From Lewinellaceae bacterium (lineage in GTDB: Bacteria > Bacteroidota > Bacteroidia > Chitinophagales > Saprospiraceae), in NCBI GenBank assembly GCA_020636045.1, contig JACJYP010000004.1, positions 372,001 to 436,000 of the forward strand: DNA of 64,000 bases, given 5' to 3'. Positions 7,935 to 16,051 of the stretch are shown here, in pieces; the stretch's first letter is position 1, and each line of letters starts with the position of its first letter. A program made the position numbers and the translations under genes. Below the pieces are notes generated by a model. It had not been told where the DNA came from. It saw only the letters and a program-made list of their open reading frames with translations, and did not search any database.

Positions 7935-9068
7935 TCACATCTTCACCACCCTTGCCCGGCCAACAACTACCCCGTTGCGCTGCAGGATCAGCGCATAGAC
8001 GCCGGGCGCCAGATCGGCAACCGGCACAGAAATGTCATTTTCTCCCGGTCTGGCCTCTACAGTCTGCTCCAGTACCAATCTCCCTTGTGCATTCACCAGT
8101 CTCAATTGAACAGCGGCCGCTGCATCGCCGGCGAAATGCACATACAACGTATGGCCGACCGGATTGGGATACGCAAACAACTCCCTATCCAATGCAGGTG
8201 TAAAGGTTGCGACAGGAGCGTTCACGGCTTTGTACTGCACACCCGTTACCGTGTTTTGTCCGGTATTGAGGGTGCAGATCGCAATGGCTTCTTTGGATAC
8301 GTCATTCAGAAAATGGAAAGTAGTGATGGTATCCGTTCCCAGCGGGAGTAACTGTTGACCCCCGATGGTCGAAATATCGATCCACCCGAGCGGCGCTACC
8401 TTTACATCCACAGCGATGGACTTGTATTCGGTTTGCTTTTTTCGCAGCACATCAAAAGTGCCGCCGGGGATGGCCAGTGTGCCATAGGCATCGATGGAGG
8501 CAATCCGCTGATACGTAACCCGGATACGGAAAGAATCGGCCGTCGGCACCAGGTTCAGTAAAACGGGTGGCGCGATCGGTGCGTCGAAAGCCGTTAAAAC
8601 ATTGGAGGCGCTTTGGTGGATGTCAAAAAATGCGATCGGCGCCCAGGATTGTTCCAGGCCCGGCAACTTGACAAACAATAAATTCAGGCCCAAACCTATC
8701 GGATCCAGGCCATAATACCCCAGTTCATTGACCTGATTGCCGGTGACCTGCCAGTATTCTTCGGAACCGGAGTTTACCGGTTTGAACAAGATAGATGCAG
8801 CCGGAAAGGCGCCGGAAGCCGAGCCCGTTTGCGGGTTGTTGATGATCTGGTTCCAGTACTGGGTCGGCTGCAGGCCGCTCAGGTCCCACTGCTGGCCGCC
8901 GCCGGGCGGGGTGAATATCTGATTGATCGCCCCGGGCTGGTTGCCAAAAGCGTAGTGAAGCGTATCGCCCACTACGGGAAAGACCGAATTGGTGATGGTG
9001 ATCTGAGCCGTTACCGGTTGTGCGGAAAAGCCCCATACGAAGAGGCAAAAAATGACCAGATGTTTCAT
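7935..9068 (-). CDS. Secreted protein with T9SS type A C-terminal sorting domain
   Basis: 377 residues from the ATG at 9068 (MKHLVIFCLFVWGFSAQ then a signal cleavage region); the longer frame from 9092 would put eight residues before the signal peptide. The middle (about 25-290) is beta-rich with no catalytic motif, of the kind found in many Bacteroidota surface proteins. The C-terminus has the sorting domain: FAYPNPVGHTLYVHF, then LVNAQGRLVLEQ and LAPGVYALIL, ending in a basic VVGRARVVKM. The protein is therefore likely exported by Sec, then through the type IX system, and attached to the cell surface or released. Substrate or partner unknown. Confidence 0.85.
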   Translation of the reverse strand: MKHLVIFCLFVWGFSAQPVTAQITITNSVFPVVGDTLHYAFGNQPGAINQIFTPPGGGQQWDLSGLQPTQYWNQIINNPQTGSASGAFPAASILFKPVNSGSEEYWQVTGNQVNELGYYGLDPIGLGLNLLFVKLPGLEQSWAPIAFFDIHQSASNVLTAFDAPIAPPVLLNLVPTADSFRIRVTYQRIASIDAYGTLAIPGGTFDVLRKKQTEYKSIAVDVKVAPLGWIDISTIGGQQLLPLGTDTITTFHFLNDVSKEAIAICTLNTGQNTVTGVQYKAVNAPVATFTPALDRELFAYPNPVGHTLYVHFAGDAAAAVQLRLVNAQGRLVLEQTVEARPGENDISVPVADLAPGVYALILQRNGVVVGRARVVKM

Positions 9069-9352
9069 AACGGTATGTTTGGAAAGGAACAAAAGCAGTG
9101 ACAGGCTATAGCGCCGGTGGCAAGTGATATCCCCATTCGCCAGACGAAGATACTCCGGGATCGAATTATGGTGACAAAATATTTCTGTGAGGCGGGCAGG
9201 CGGGAGATAGGCGCCGAAAGGCGGTGGTTTTCATCTGTGCAAGTGCGGGCAAAGCGCTGCATATTTACGGATTTTGAAAAACCGGGCGCGCCAACAACTT
9301 TGAACAGTCCTTTCCCGAATTTACCTTTGGGCGCTACGCCTGATATTTACCC

Positions 9353-9733
9353 TTGTCAAAACACCCGCTATCCTTGTCGCTCCAACGAAAACAAATCGGA
9401 ATATTCCTGCTGATCGCCCTGCTGACGGTCGCAGTAGCAGTTATACCGAACATCGTTACGGACGAAATGAAAATCTTGTGTCAGGAAAACCTCGGGCCGA
9501 ACTACCCGCGCTATCTCATAGGTTTTTTACTGATCAGTACTGTATTGCTGGTATTCCTTACAAGCGACTTTAGCAAAACACTGTTTCCAGGCAAGCGGGG
9601 CGAAGCGGTAAAAAAGGCCAATATCCCCTGGTCGGTGGAAACCGACCAACATCTAACCGCCCTACAAACCAAAACAGAGCGCCTGTGGAAAAGTGAACTC
9701 CAGCAAGCCTTCAAATTTGAAAACGCGGGGTAA
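9353..9733 (+). CDS. Small protein with two membrane helices, start uncertain
   Basis: About 126 residues from a TTG at 9353. Two hydrophobic helices (FLLIALLTVAVAVIPNIV and YLIGFLLISTVLLVFL) flank a short loop containing one Cys, followed by a charged helical tail (QHLTALQTKTERLWKSELQQ). This layout, two membrane spans plus a helical linker that stops abruptly, resembles the N-terminus of larger membrane-anchored effector proteins, so it could be a truncated relic. There is no ATG in a convincing position and no motif that gives a function. Confidence 0.4.
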   Translation: MSKHPLSLSLQRKQIGIFLLIALLTVAVAVIPNIVTDEMKILCQENLGPNYPRYLIGFLLISTVLLVFLTSDFSKTLFPGKRGEAVKKANIPWSVETDQHLTALQTKTERLWKSELQQAFKFENAG

Positions 9734-9744
9734 AGCGAACCCGC

Positions 9745-9774
9745 TTGCCGGAGCGAGCGTTTAACCGTATCTTG
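9745..9774 (+). promoter_or_regulatory. Candidate Bacteroidota-type promoter for vapB
   Basis: TTG (9745-9747), a 20-base spacer and TATCTTG (9768-9774) approximate the TTG/TAnnTTTG promoter of Bacteroidota, missing one T. It lies about 20 bases upstream of the antitoxin start, a plausible distance. Assigned by eye only. Confidence 0.3.
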
Positions 9775-9794
9775 ACCTGCTAAAAGATAAAAAG

Positions 9795-9959
9795 ATGTCC
9801 ATCACCATTTCCCGTCAGATGTCCGCAGAGGAGATCAAAAAAGCCCTCGACCGTTTACCCGCCGGTAAACTGCTGAAAGCGGCCAAATACAGCGGCGTGC
9901 TGAAATTGAAGGAAGACCCGCTCCGGTACCAAAAACGCGTCCGCGATGAGTGGAACTAA
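9795..9959 (+). CDS. vapB: VapB-like antitoxin (short)
   Basis: 54 residues (MSITISRQMSAEEIKKALDR at the start, ending KRVRDEWN). It is small and charged, and its last 14 bases overlap the start of the PIN-domain toxin (ATG at 9946), the coupled arrangement of type II toxin-antitoxin pairs. The first residues look like a short beta strand suited to a ribbon-helix-helix or AbrB-like dimer, but the protein is too short to name the fold. The C-terminal part (KLKEDPLRYQKRVRDEWN) would wrap the toxin. It probably binds its own promoter together with the toxin. Confidence 0.7.
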   Translation: MSITISRQMSAEEIKKALDRLPAGKLLKAAKYSGVLKLKEDPLRYQKRVRDEWN

Positions 9960-10317
9960 ACTGCTCCTCGATACCAATATCGCCCTGTACTACCTGGGTG
10001 GCGATCCCGTGCTGGCCAACCTGCTCGATCAGCGCGAAATCTATCTTTCCGCCATTACCGAAATGGAATTGTTGGGTTATCCCGGCATTACGGAAAAAGA
10101 AGGCGAGCGTATCCGGGATTTCCTGAACGACTGCCAACTGGTGGAAATCAACGCCGCCGTCCGGGAAAAAGCCATTGAAATCCGCCGGGAACACAACCTG
10201 AAACTGCCCGACGCCATCATCGCGGCCACCGCCTTTCATCTCAACCTTCCGCTTGTATCAGCCGACGGCGATTTTTCCCGCATCGGCGATCTGAATTTTG
10301 TGCATTACACGCTTTAA
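9946..10317 (+). CDS. vapC: PIN-domain ribonuclease toxin, VapC family
   Basis: 123 residues, normal for VapC. The acidic metal-binding residues of the PIN fold are visible: D9 in LLDTNIAL, E at about 40 in ITEMELLGY, D at about 88 in LKLPDAIIAATAF, and the final DGDFSRI motif. VapC toxins cut tRNA or rRNA when the antitoxin is degraded. Translation is probably coupled to the antitoxin by the 14-base overlap. All key residues are present, so the toxin looks intact. Confidence 0.92.
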   Translation: MSGTKLLLDTNIALYYLGGDPVLANLLDQREIYLSAITEMELLGYPGITEKEGERIRDFLNDCQLVEINAAVREKAIEIRREHNLKLPDAIIAATAFHLNLPLVSADGDFSRIGDLNFVHYTL

Positions 10318-10734
10318 CAACCAATATGGCAAAAGCCTCGACAAACAACCTTTCTACCTCCAACGGCAACGGTAAAAGCCTGGGCAGCATCATTCAGGGC
10401 ATTCGCAACAATGCCAAGAACTTCGGATCTATTCAATTCAGGTTTTCCATCTACTTCTTCATCAGTACGAATATGTCCCCATTGTGGTTCTAACCAAACT
10501 AAAGCACCTAACAATATCAAAATAAATCCCCAATATAAATGCCTAAAATGCTGTAAGCGTTTTAAATAACTCAAAATCAATGCTTTGGCTCATTAAACCG
10601 GAAGGACTTAACAGCAAGATAATGGAAACAGGGAAGAAAACCTGTTTAAGAGAGTTCAGACATATATACTTGGTGATGACTGCATTGCCACAAAACCTTA
10701 ACTTCCCAAAAGAGTTAGGTTATTCCGCTTTCTT
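10318..10734. other. Mosaic region with gene fragments
   Basis: Two partial coding signals abut near 10435. On the plus strand an ATG at 10326, 8 bases after vapC, opens a Ser/Asn-rich frame (MAKASTNNLSTSNGNGKSLG) that turns to hydrophobic nonsense and stops near 10490. On the minus strand a frame starts at 10580 with a plausible membrane helix (YWGFILILLGALVWLEPQW) and runs back to 10314 through sequence antisense to the first. At most one can be real; both may be relics joined by a deletion. Nothing else is recognised to 10734. Confidence 0.4.
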
Positions 10735-11300
10735 ATGGGACGCTATTCCACCGGCGCCTACATTCTCGACGAACTCAAAACGCTCTCCATCGCCGACCTG
10801 AAAAGGTTGGGCTACCTCAAACCGGGTTGCAGAAGTGGTACTGTTCGCTGGACGTTTCAGGGCGAAACGACCGGCACTGTAAAAAAGCCGTCGCCCTTTG
10901 GCCTACCTACGGACGCATAGAATTTTCCTATACCTGGAACCACGAACAACACCACCATCACTACGGGTTGCAAATCACGTCCGTCCCGACCAATCTGGGT
11001 ATCGGCCAAAGGTGGTATTTCATCTGTATCCAAACAGGGAAGCGATACTCCAAATTGTATCCGGCAAACGGTTACTTCCAGCACCGGGAAGGCATACCTG
11101 GTGCGATGTATCGCAGTCAAGTGCAATCACATTACAGCCGTTCGGTAGATAAAGTCTGGGATGCCCACGACAGGCTGTACCGGCCCTATATGAAATGGCA
11201 TTATCGCGGCAAGCCCACACCCCGCTATCTGCGGGCATTGGCTTCAAGACGCGCCGCAACGCTGTCCATGCCTGAAATACGGCAAATGTTATCCAAATGA
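10735..11300 (+). pseudogene. Uncharacterised protein (MGRYSTG family) split by a -1 frame change
   Basis: Two overlapping frames make one protein. Frame one, from ATG 10735, reads MGRYSTGAYILDELKTLSI and on to ...TFQGETTGTVKK, then stops at 10918. The continuation lies in the -1 frame: KKAVALWPTYGRIEFSYTW through PYMKWHYRGKPTPRYLRAL to 11300, about 188 residues in all. The switch is at A AAA AAG (10881-10887), in phase with the first frame. From memory, proteins beginning MGRYSTG with a late RGKPT.RxLR motif occur as orphan cargo in Bacteroidota accessory regions. One missing A gives the same result, so this may be a mutation, a sequencing error, or programmed frameshifting. Confidence 0.7.
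10881..10887 (+). promoter_or_regulatory. A-AAA-AAG slippery heptamer
   Basis: The codons in the upstream frame are GTA AAA AAG, so the heptamer A AAA AAG is exactly in the phase that permits -1 slippage; the next -1 codon is GCC at 10887, which continues the protein. I see no strong downstream stem-loop or well-spaced upstream Shine-Dalgarno stimulator. Confidence 0.45.
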
Positions 11301-11466
11301 TTCGGATGCAGGTAGGGGGGAGGGCAAAGTGATGCTTGCCTGACAACATCGCCGCTTAAGCAACGTGCGTATGACTGCAAAATTGGAACCTTTTTTTCGA
11401 GAGGGTTTAGGCTGAAAAAAGAATGCAGAGTCAATTTCCACCCACACCCGGTATTTTACTACGAAA

Positions 11467-11506
11467 AACGCCTTACAAGTTGTTCACTTGCAAGGCGTTG
11501 CGTTTT
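11467..11506 (-). terminator. Bidirectional intrinsic terminator downstream of tRNA-Glu
   Basis: Stem AACGCCTT (11467-11474) pairs with AAGGCGTT (11492-11499), and the stem continues with ACAAGT/ACTTGC. T runs occur on both sides (TTTTT at 11502-11506 on the plus strand; AAAAA at 11464-11468, which reads TTTTT on the minus strand), so it can end the tRNA transcript and any read-through from the left. Confidence 0.75.
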
Positions 11507-11514
11507 TAAGCCGG

Positions 11515-11586
11515 TAGCCCGTACGGGAATCGAACCCGTGTTTCATCCGTGAAAGGGATGCGTCCTAACCCCTAGACGAACGGGCC
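11515..11586 (-). tRNA. tRNA-Glu (anticodon UUC)
   Basis: On the minus strand the sequence folds as a cloverleaf: acceptor GGCCCGT pairing with ACGGGCT, D arm around TCTAGGGGTTAGGAC, anticodon loop CTTTCAC with anticodon TTC, and T arm ACGGG-TTCGATT-CCCGT. The discriminator base is A and CCA is not encoded. The G1-U72 closing pair is a wobble. Confidence 0.93.
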
Positions 11587-11675
11587 TTGTGTCCAAAGCG
11601 GGGCAAAGATAGGCGCATCCATTTCAATACACCAAACTCTTTTTCAATTTTTTGTCGGGCCAGTCACAGATTTCT

Positions 11676-12077
11676 CTAATCCGCAAATATCAACTGGTTC
11701 CAGCCAAGGGAATCCACACCTAAATGAACAATATCAATCTGGTAAAGCCCGGGCTCTAACTGTTTGAAAGTCACACCGGTACCGCACCAAAGGCCCGACC
11801 AGGCGCTGAACGCCTCGCCTCCTTTGATCCCTGCCAGGGTACCCATGGGCCAGTCGTCGCCCGTCAGGAAGTAATCGAACTCAATGTAGTTCGTAGTCCC
11901 CCCGGCCGGAATGAACCCGACATCGGTTTTGTGGTCGTCGTCAAAGTCCATATGCGCGTCGGTGATGTCCTGGCCCAGGGTGTTGTGGAAACGGACCATG
12001 GTTTGATCGTTCTGTTTGTTACAGGCAACAGCGATCAGCGCGAAAAGCGCAAAAGCGGAAATCAGAATCTTTTTCAT
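11676..12077 (-). CDS. Small lipoprotein of unknown function
   Basis: 133 residues from MKKILISAFALFALIAVACNK; the lipobox is ...IAVAC, giving a lipid-anchored Cys. A second ATG two codons upstream (12083) is possible. The mature part (VRFHNTLGQDITDAHMDFDD, WSGLWCGTGVTF) is a compact beta-rich domain without a motif I know, with a ProGlyGly-rich loop and a Cys near residue 97. It lies 63 bases downstream of the UbiD gene in the same orientation, but shared function is not evident. Confidence 0.75.
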   Translation of the reverse strand: MKKILISAFALFALIAVACNKQNDQTMVRFHNTLGQDITDAHMDFDDDHKTDVGFIPAGGTTNYIEFDYFLTGDDWPMGTLAGIKGGEAFSAWSGLWCGTGVTFKQLEPGLYQIDIVHLGVDSLGWNQLIFAD

Positions 12078-12140
12078 AAGCATCTTGAATGTTATTGTTT
12101 TCCTCCAAGACAGCAGTATGCCCGGCGATGGTTGGGCGCT

Positions 12141-13961
12141 TTAAAAACCATAACGATTCAGTAACACTTCCGCCTTTTTTTGCACATCGGGGTCCACGTC
12201 CAACTCGGGTGCGTGATGCGGCTTTTTCCGCGCATCGATCAGCAGCGGTCCGCGACAGCCCCAGTGTTTGTTTTCCGTAAAGGCCCGCACGCCGTAGGTG
12301 TCGTGGCTGGGATTGGCGCGAGTGAAGGCCACCCAGAGGAAGTTGTTCAGCGTGGCCGCCGTGAAACGGCTGTCGTCGACCAGCAGGATCAACGGGATGT
12401 GTTGCAGGTCGAATCGCTCCAGCCAGCGGCACAATGCTTCCGCCTGCTCCCGGGCAGCCTGCACCACTTGGTATGCAGGCGCCTTCACGGCCAATACGCC
12501 GGGCAGGCAAAAATGCGGCGCTTCAAATCCGTCGGGCAGACTGAAATTTTCAGGCAGTTCTGCGCTCAGCGCCCGCAGGCGATCGCCCCGGCATGCGATC
12601 ACGAGTTTGGACCCCTCGTTCCACCCGGAACCGGAGTAATCGAGCGTATCAATGGTGGTGCGGGTCTGGAAATGCAGGTCGCGGGTCCAGTCCACCCGCT
12701 CCAGCACATGTTGAAAGAAGCGCGGAATATCGTGCGTGTCGAGGCCGGGGTCGTCGTCGGAAGCGGCGATCAGCAGAAATTTTGCCAGGGAAGTCTGCCC
12801 CGAGCCGAGGATGCGGTTGGCAATGGTGAGGATCTCTTCGGGCTTGCGTTCGCGGAAAGGCATGTAGCGCTCGTGGCCGATGGCCAGCAGCAGGGGGTGC
12901 ACACCGGCAGCGTCCACGGCGTGCAATTCCTTGAGCCCCGGAAATTCCTGCGGCGTCAGCGGCGCCACCAGTTCGTGGATCAGCCATCCGAAACTGCTGT
13001 CCTCCATCGGCGGGCGACCCACCACGCTGAAATGCCACAAGGGATCTTTCCGGTGGTACACCTTGTGCACGCGCATCACGGGGAAGTCATGCGCGAGGGA
13101 ATAGTAGCCGAGGTGATCGCCGAAGGGACCTTCCGGCTTCCGCACGTCTTTCAATATTTCTCCGGTGATCACAAAATCGGCGTCTGCGCTGAGCAGGTGG
13201 CCGTCGCGGCGCAGGTAGCGAAAACGCCTGCCCGCCAGCATGCCGGCAAAGGTCAGTTCGCTGAGGCCTTCCGGCAGCGGCATGATGGCGGAAAAGGCGT
13301 GGCTCGGCGGTCCGCCTACAAAAATGCTGCACAAAAACGGCCGGTCGAGGGTATTGTATTTGCTGTGGTGCACACCGATGCCGCGGTGCAACTGGTAGTG
13401 CATGCCCACTTCTTCGTTCGGTACGTAGTCGTTGCCCGACAACTGGATACGATACATGCCGAGGTTCGACTGCATCACGTTGCCCGGCGCGTCGGGGTCT
13501 TCTGTGTACACCTGCGGCATGGTGATGAAGGCTCCGCCGTCCATCGGCCAGCCCTTGATCTGCGGCAATTGGTCGATCCGGGTAGTGCCGTAGGTGACCG
13601 GCGCGCCGAACCAGTTGCGGCTGGGCAGCGCTGATATTGCAGTGAAGGGCGCACCCAGGTAACGTCCGGGCTTTTTCAGAAAAGCGGTCGGGTCTTTTTT
13701 CAATTCGATCACCCGCTTCACCCGGTCCAGGGTGTGGCGGAAAAGAAAAGCCGTACGCTCGAAGGTGCCGTAAATGTTGCTGACGGCCTGAAAAGGGCTT
13801 CCTTTTACGCGTTCGAAAAGAATGGCGGGGCCTTGCCGGTCGAATACCCGGCGGTGTATTTCCGCCATTTCCAGGTCAGGGTCGACTTCTTCCCGGATGC
13901 GCAACAGCATTCCGTTGCGTTCGAGGTCGTTGACGGCATCCCGCAGGCTGTGATAAGACAT
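12141..13961 (-). CDS. ubiD: UbiD-family decarboxylase (menaquinone-type)
   Basis: 606 residues, the length of the large UbiD homologues found in Bacteroidota. The family core is present: the flavin/Mn site region around TMPQVYTEDPDAPGNVMQSN, then HYQLHRGIGVHH, and the acid-base segment PEGPFGDHLGYYS. UbiD enzymes use prenylated FMN, made by a UbiX partner not in this window, to decarboxylate aromatic acids; Bacteroidota copies are usually annotated as menaquinone-biosynthesis decarboxylase, but substrate cannot be read from sequence. It sits 42 bases after the START-domain gene. Confidence 0.9.
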   Translation of the reverse strand: MSYHSLRDAVNDLERNGMLLRIREEVDPDLEMAEIHRRVFDRQGPAILFERVKGSPFQAVSNIYGTFERTAFLFRHTLDRVKRVIELKKDPTAFLKKPGRYLGAPFTAISALPSRNWFGAPVTYGTTRIDQLPQIKGWPMDGGAFITMPQVYTEDPDAPGNVMQSNLGMYRIQLSGNDYVPNEEVGMHYQLHRGIGVHHSKYNTLDRPFLCSIFVGGPPSHAFSAIMPLPEGLSELTFAGMLAGRRFRYLRRDGHLLSADADFVITGEILKDVRKPEGPFGDHLGYYSLAHDFPVMRVHKVYHRKDPLWHFSVVGRPPMEDSSFGWLIHELVAPLTPQEFPGLKELHAVDAAGVHPLLLAIGHERYMPFRERKPEEILTIANRILGSGQTSLAKFLLIAASDDDPGLDTHDIPRFFQHVLERVDWTRDLHFQTRTTIDTLDYSGSGWNEGSKLVIACRGDRLRALSAELPENFSLPDGFEAPHFCLPGVLAVKAPAYQVVQAAREQAEALCRWLERFDLQHIPLILLVDDSRFTAATLNNFLWVAFTRANPSHDTYGVRAFTENKHWGCRGPLLIDARKKPHHAPELDVDPDVQKKAEVLLNRYGF

Positions 13962-14003
13962 AAGTGTCGCACAAGATACGCTACCGCAGGGTTGCGGCGC
14001 GGT

Positions 14004-14666
14004 TTATTCCTTGATATAGGCCAGTTTGGCGGCCTGGTACTTGGGCTCCTTCAGTATTTTCCGCATGTTCTTGATCGTTTCGCGCGGGCCCACATCGATG
14101 GCCATGTTGACGAGCCAGTCGGGAATACTGCCGCCCGGGTTGGAGTTGATGTAATATTCCACATACACCCATCCGTTGGCGCCGGGCACCAGCGTCCATT
14201 TGGTGGTGGTCGTTTTGATGCGCACGATATCCTTGTTTTCCGGAACCATGTCGGGCTGGGCCTTGCTCGTGGACGTAACCCGCAGGCTGGCGGAGTCCTG
14301 TTCCAGGAAAGTATGCAGCACGAGATCGCGGTCGTTGAGCGGCCAGGGGAAGTCGAGTTTGGAGTAGTAGTAAAATTCCTTGTCGTTCACCTTTTTCAGC
14401 AACTTCGCTTCCGTGAGTTTATAACCCCAGCGGTGGTAACTGTCTACGTCGTTGAGCAGGTGGATGATGCCGGAAAGGGAGGATTGCAGGGAAGTCACCA
14501 GTTTGATCTCATGTACGTCCGAAGTTTTCCGGTAATAGACTTTTACGCCGTCTTTTTCATTTTTGAATTTCCATTCGGATTTCTTCTGCGCATCTACATC
14601 GGCGGGGATCAGGGCGATGGCAAAAAGGAAGAAAAAAAATCTGGAGAGGGGGAGTTTCAGCATCAT
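14004..14666 (-). CDS. Exported START-domain lipid-binding protein
   Basis: 220 residues. The N-terminus (LPLSRFFFFLFAIALIPADVDAQ) is a signal peptide, so the protein works in the periplasm. The rest matches a START fold: WKFKNEKDGVKVYYRK at the start, a middle DVDSYHRWGYKLTEAKLL, then FPWPLNDRDLVLHTF and the C-terminal helix region LVNMAIDVGPRETIKNMRK. START domains hold a hydrophobic ligand in a helix-grip pocket. It precedes the UbiD gene and may be co-transcribed; a link to quinone or lipid handling is only a guess. Start could be either of two adjacent ATGs. Confidence 0.88.
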   Translation of the reverse strand: MMLKLPLSRFFFFLFAIALIPADVDAQKKSEWKFKNEKDGVKVYYRKTSDVHEIKLVTSLQSSLSGIIHLLNDVDSYHRWGYKLTEAKLLKKVNDKEFYYYSKLDFPWPLNDRDLVLHTFLEQDSASLRVTSTSKAQPDMVPENKDIVRIKTTTTKWTLVPGANGWVYVEYYINSNPGGSIPDWLVNMAIDVGPRETIKNMRKILKEPKYQAAKLAYIKE

Positions 14667-15008
14667 TGGATGGTTTTTTTGATCAGGGGTCTATGTGACC
14701 CTTAAAGCGTCTGTGCCAAAACGTCCGGCGGGGGCATCTTGTTTTGATTATTTTGTAAAATGACAATCCGCACATCGGGCCACAAGCCGCGTAGCGGATA
14801 TTCAGTTTCTGGTTGTCACCCGCTTGGGCGTTGATTTTATGTAAATAACTCAAGTGGTGACCAATTGATCGGTTCGTTGCGTTTGCTGTTGGCGAGACAC
14901 CAACAGCGGCATCTCGTTAAAGAAAATGACTCCTTTGCCGTTCTTTCATGGATAAGGACCCAATTTTTGTAAATGGATATAAATGTATGCTAAGGAGCAC
15001 TCACGCAC
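14667..15008. other. Intergenic region with one small hairpin
   Basis: No coding sequence seen. A stem GCTGTTGG (14885-14892) / CCAACAGC (14900-14907) has a 7-base loop. There is no T run directly after it on either strand, so a terminator role is doubtful. The region must hold the promoter of the leftward START-ubiD genes. Confidence 0.4.
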
Positions 15009-16010
15009 TTACCGGAGCCTTTCGGCCACGGCGGCCGCCCATTCCGGACGATCGTTGAGGCTTTCCACGAGGTCGAGTCGCTCGCCGCCCCATTTCAGAA
15101 AATCCTCCCGGTATTCTTCGCCGATCTCGATCGTGGTTTCGAGGCAATCGGCGGTGAATGCAGGGCAAAATACGAGCAGTTTTTTGGCGCCGCCGCGCGC
15201 CAGGTTTTCGATTACCCGCACGGTGTAGGGTTGCGTCCAGGGGTCGCGGCCAAGGCGGCTTTGAAAACTGACCGTGTAGCGCTCCGGAGCAAGCGACAAT
15301 CGCTCCGCGATGGCCCCGGTGGTCGCATAGCATTGTGCGGAATAGCAAAACTGGTTGGTCGGCGTCAGCGTCCGGCAACAATCTTCGGATTGCAGGCAGT
15401 GGTGGAAAGCATCCGCTTTGCGCAATTGCCGCTGGGGCAGGCCGTGGTAACTGAACAGGATGTGATCGTACTCCGGCAGATTGAATTTGCGGGCGTTGCC
15501 GGCAAACAATTCGATCATCGGCGCCCAGGTGGGATAAGCGGAGATGAACTCGAGGTCGGGAACGATCTGCCGGCCCGAAAAGATGCGCATCACTTCTTCG
15601 TGCACGGAGCCCGTGGTTGCACTGGCATACTGCGGGAACAGCGTGAACACCCTGATCTTTTTCACTTTCGCCTGCATCAACTTGTCGATAGCGGATCCGA
15701 TCGACGGATTCTGGTAGCGCATGGCGAGTTGCACCGCGTACCGGTTGCCGAGGAGTTGCTGTACCTGCTCCACCAGCCGCTCGCCGTAATACTTGAGGGG
15801 AGAACCGTTTTCCGTCCAGAGTTGCCGGTACGCCTCCGCCGATTTCCCCGAACGGAACGGCGCGATGATGCCGCGCACGAGCAGGTTGCGCGCGACGGGG
15901 TTGATATCGATCACCCGCGGGTCGAGCAGAAACTGCTTGAGGTAGCGATACACAGCTCCGCGCGTCGGCGCGTCGGGGGTGCCCAGGTTGACGATGAGAA
16001 TGCCGGTCAT
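15009..16010 (-). CDS. hemH: Ferrochelatase
   Basis: 333 residues, typical. It inserts ferrous iron into protoporphyrin IX in the last step of heme synthesis. Visible signatures: ILIVNLGTPDAP at the N-terminus, SYHGLPQR containing the metal-binding His, SFQSRLGRDPW, and the C-terminal VFCPAFTADCLETTIEIGEEYR with the catalytic Glu. It follows the ABC exporter gene by 41 bases and is probably in the same transcript. The protein looks complete. Confidence 0.96.
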   Translation of the reverse strand: MTGILIVNLGTPDAPTRGAVYRYLKQFLLDPRVIDINPVARNLLVRGIIAPFRSGKSAEAYRQLWTENGSPLKYYGERLVEQVQQLLGNRYAVQLAMRYQNPSIGSAIDKLMQAKVKKIRVFTLFPQYASATTGSVHEEVMRIFSGRQIVPDLEFISAYPTWAPMIELFAGNARKFNLPEYDHILFSYHGLPQRQLRKADAFHHCLQSEDCCRTLTPTNQFCYSAQCYATTGAIAERLSLAPERYTVSFQSRLGRDPWTQPYTVRVIENLARGGAKKLLVFCPAFTADCLETTIEIGEEYREDFLKWGGERLDLVESLNDRPEWAAAVAERLR

Positions 16011-16051
16011 ACTGTCAGATTCAAGGTTTCAGGTCGCCTGGAAATATATTT

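Noticed and set aside
7698..8351. 217-codon plus-strand open frame before the T9SS protein
   Set aside because: Most of it is antisense to the T9SS protein, and the first 80 codons show no family resemblance; the 264 bases between 7671 and 7934 are left unassigned.
10881..10887. Transposase-type frameshift (IS element)
   Set aside because: The spliced protein has no DDE or HTH motif and there are no terminal inverted repeats or target duplications around it.
12180..13634. 484-codon open frame on the plus strand
   Set aside because: Antisense to the ubiD-family gene; shadow composition.
14885..14907. Hairpin as a terminator
   Set aside because: No T run follows on either strand, and it lies far from both neighbouring stop codons.
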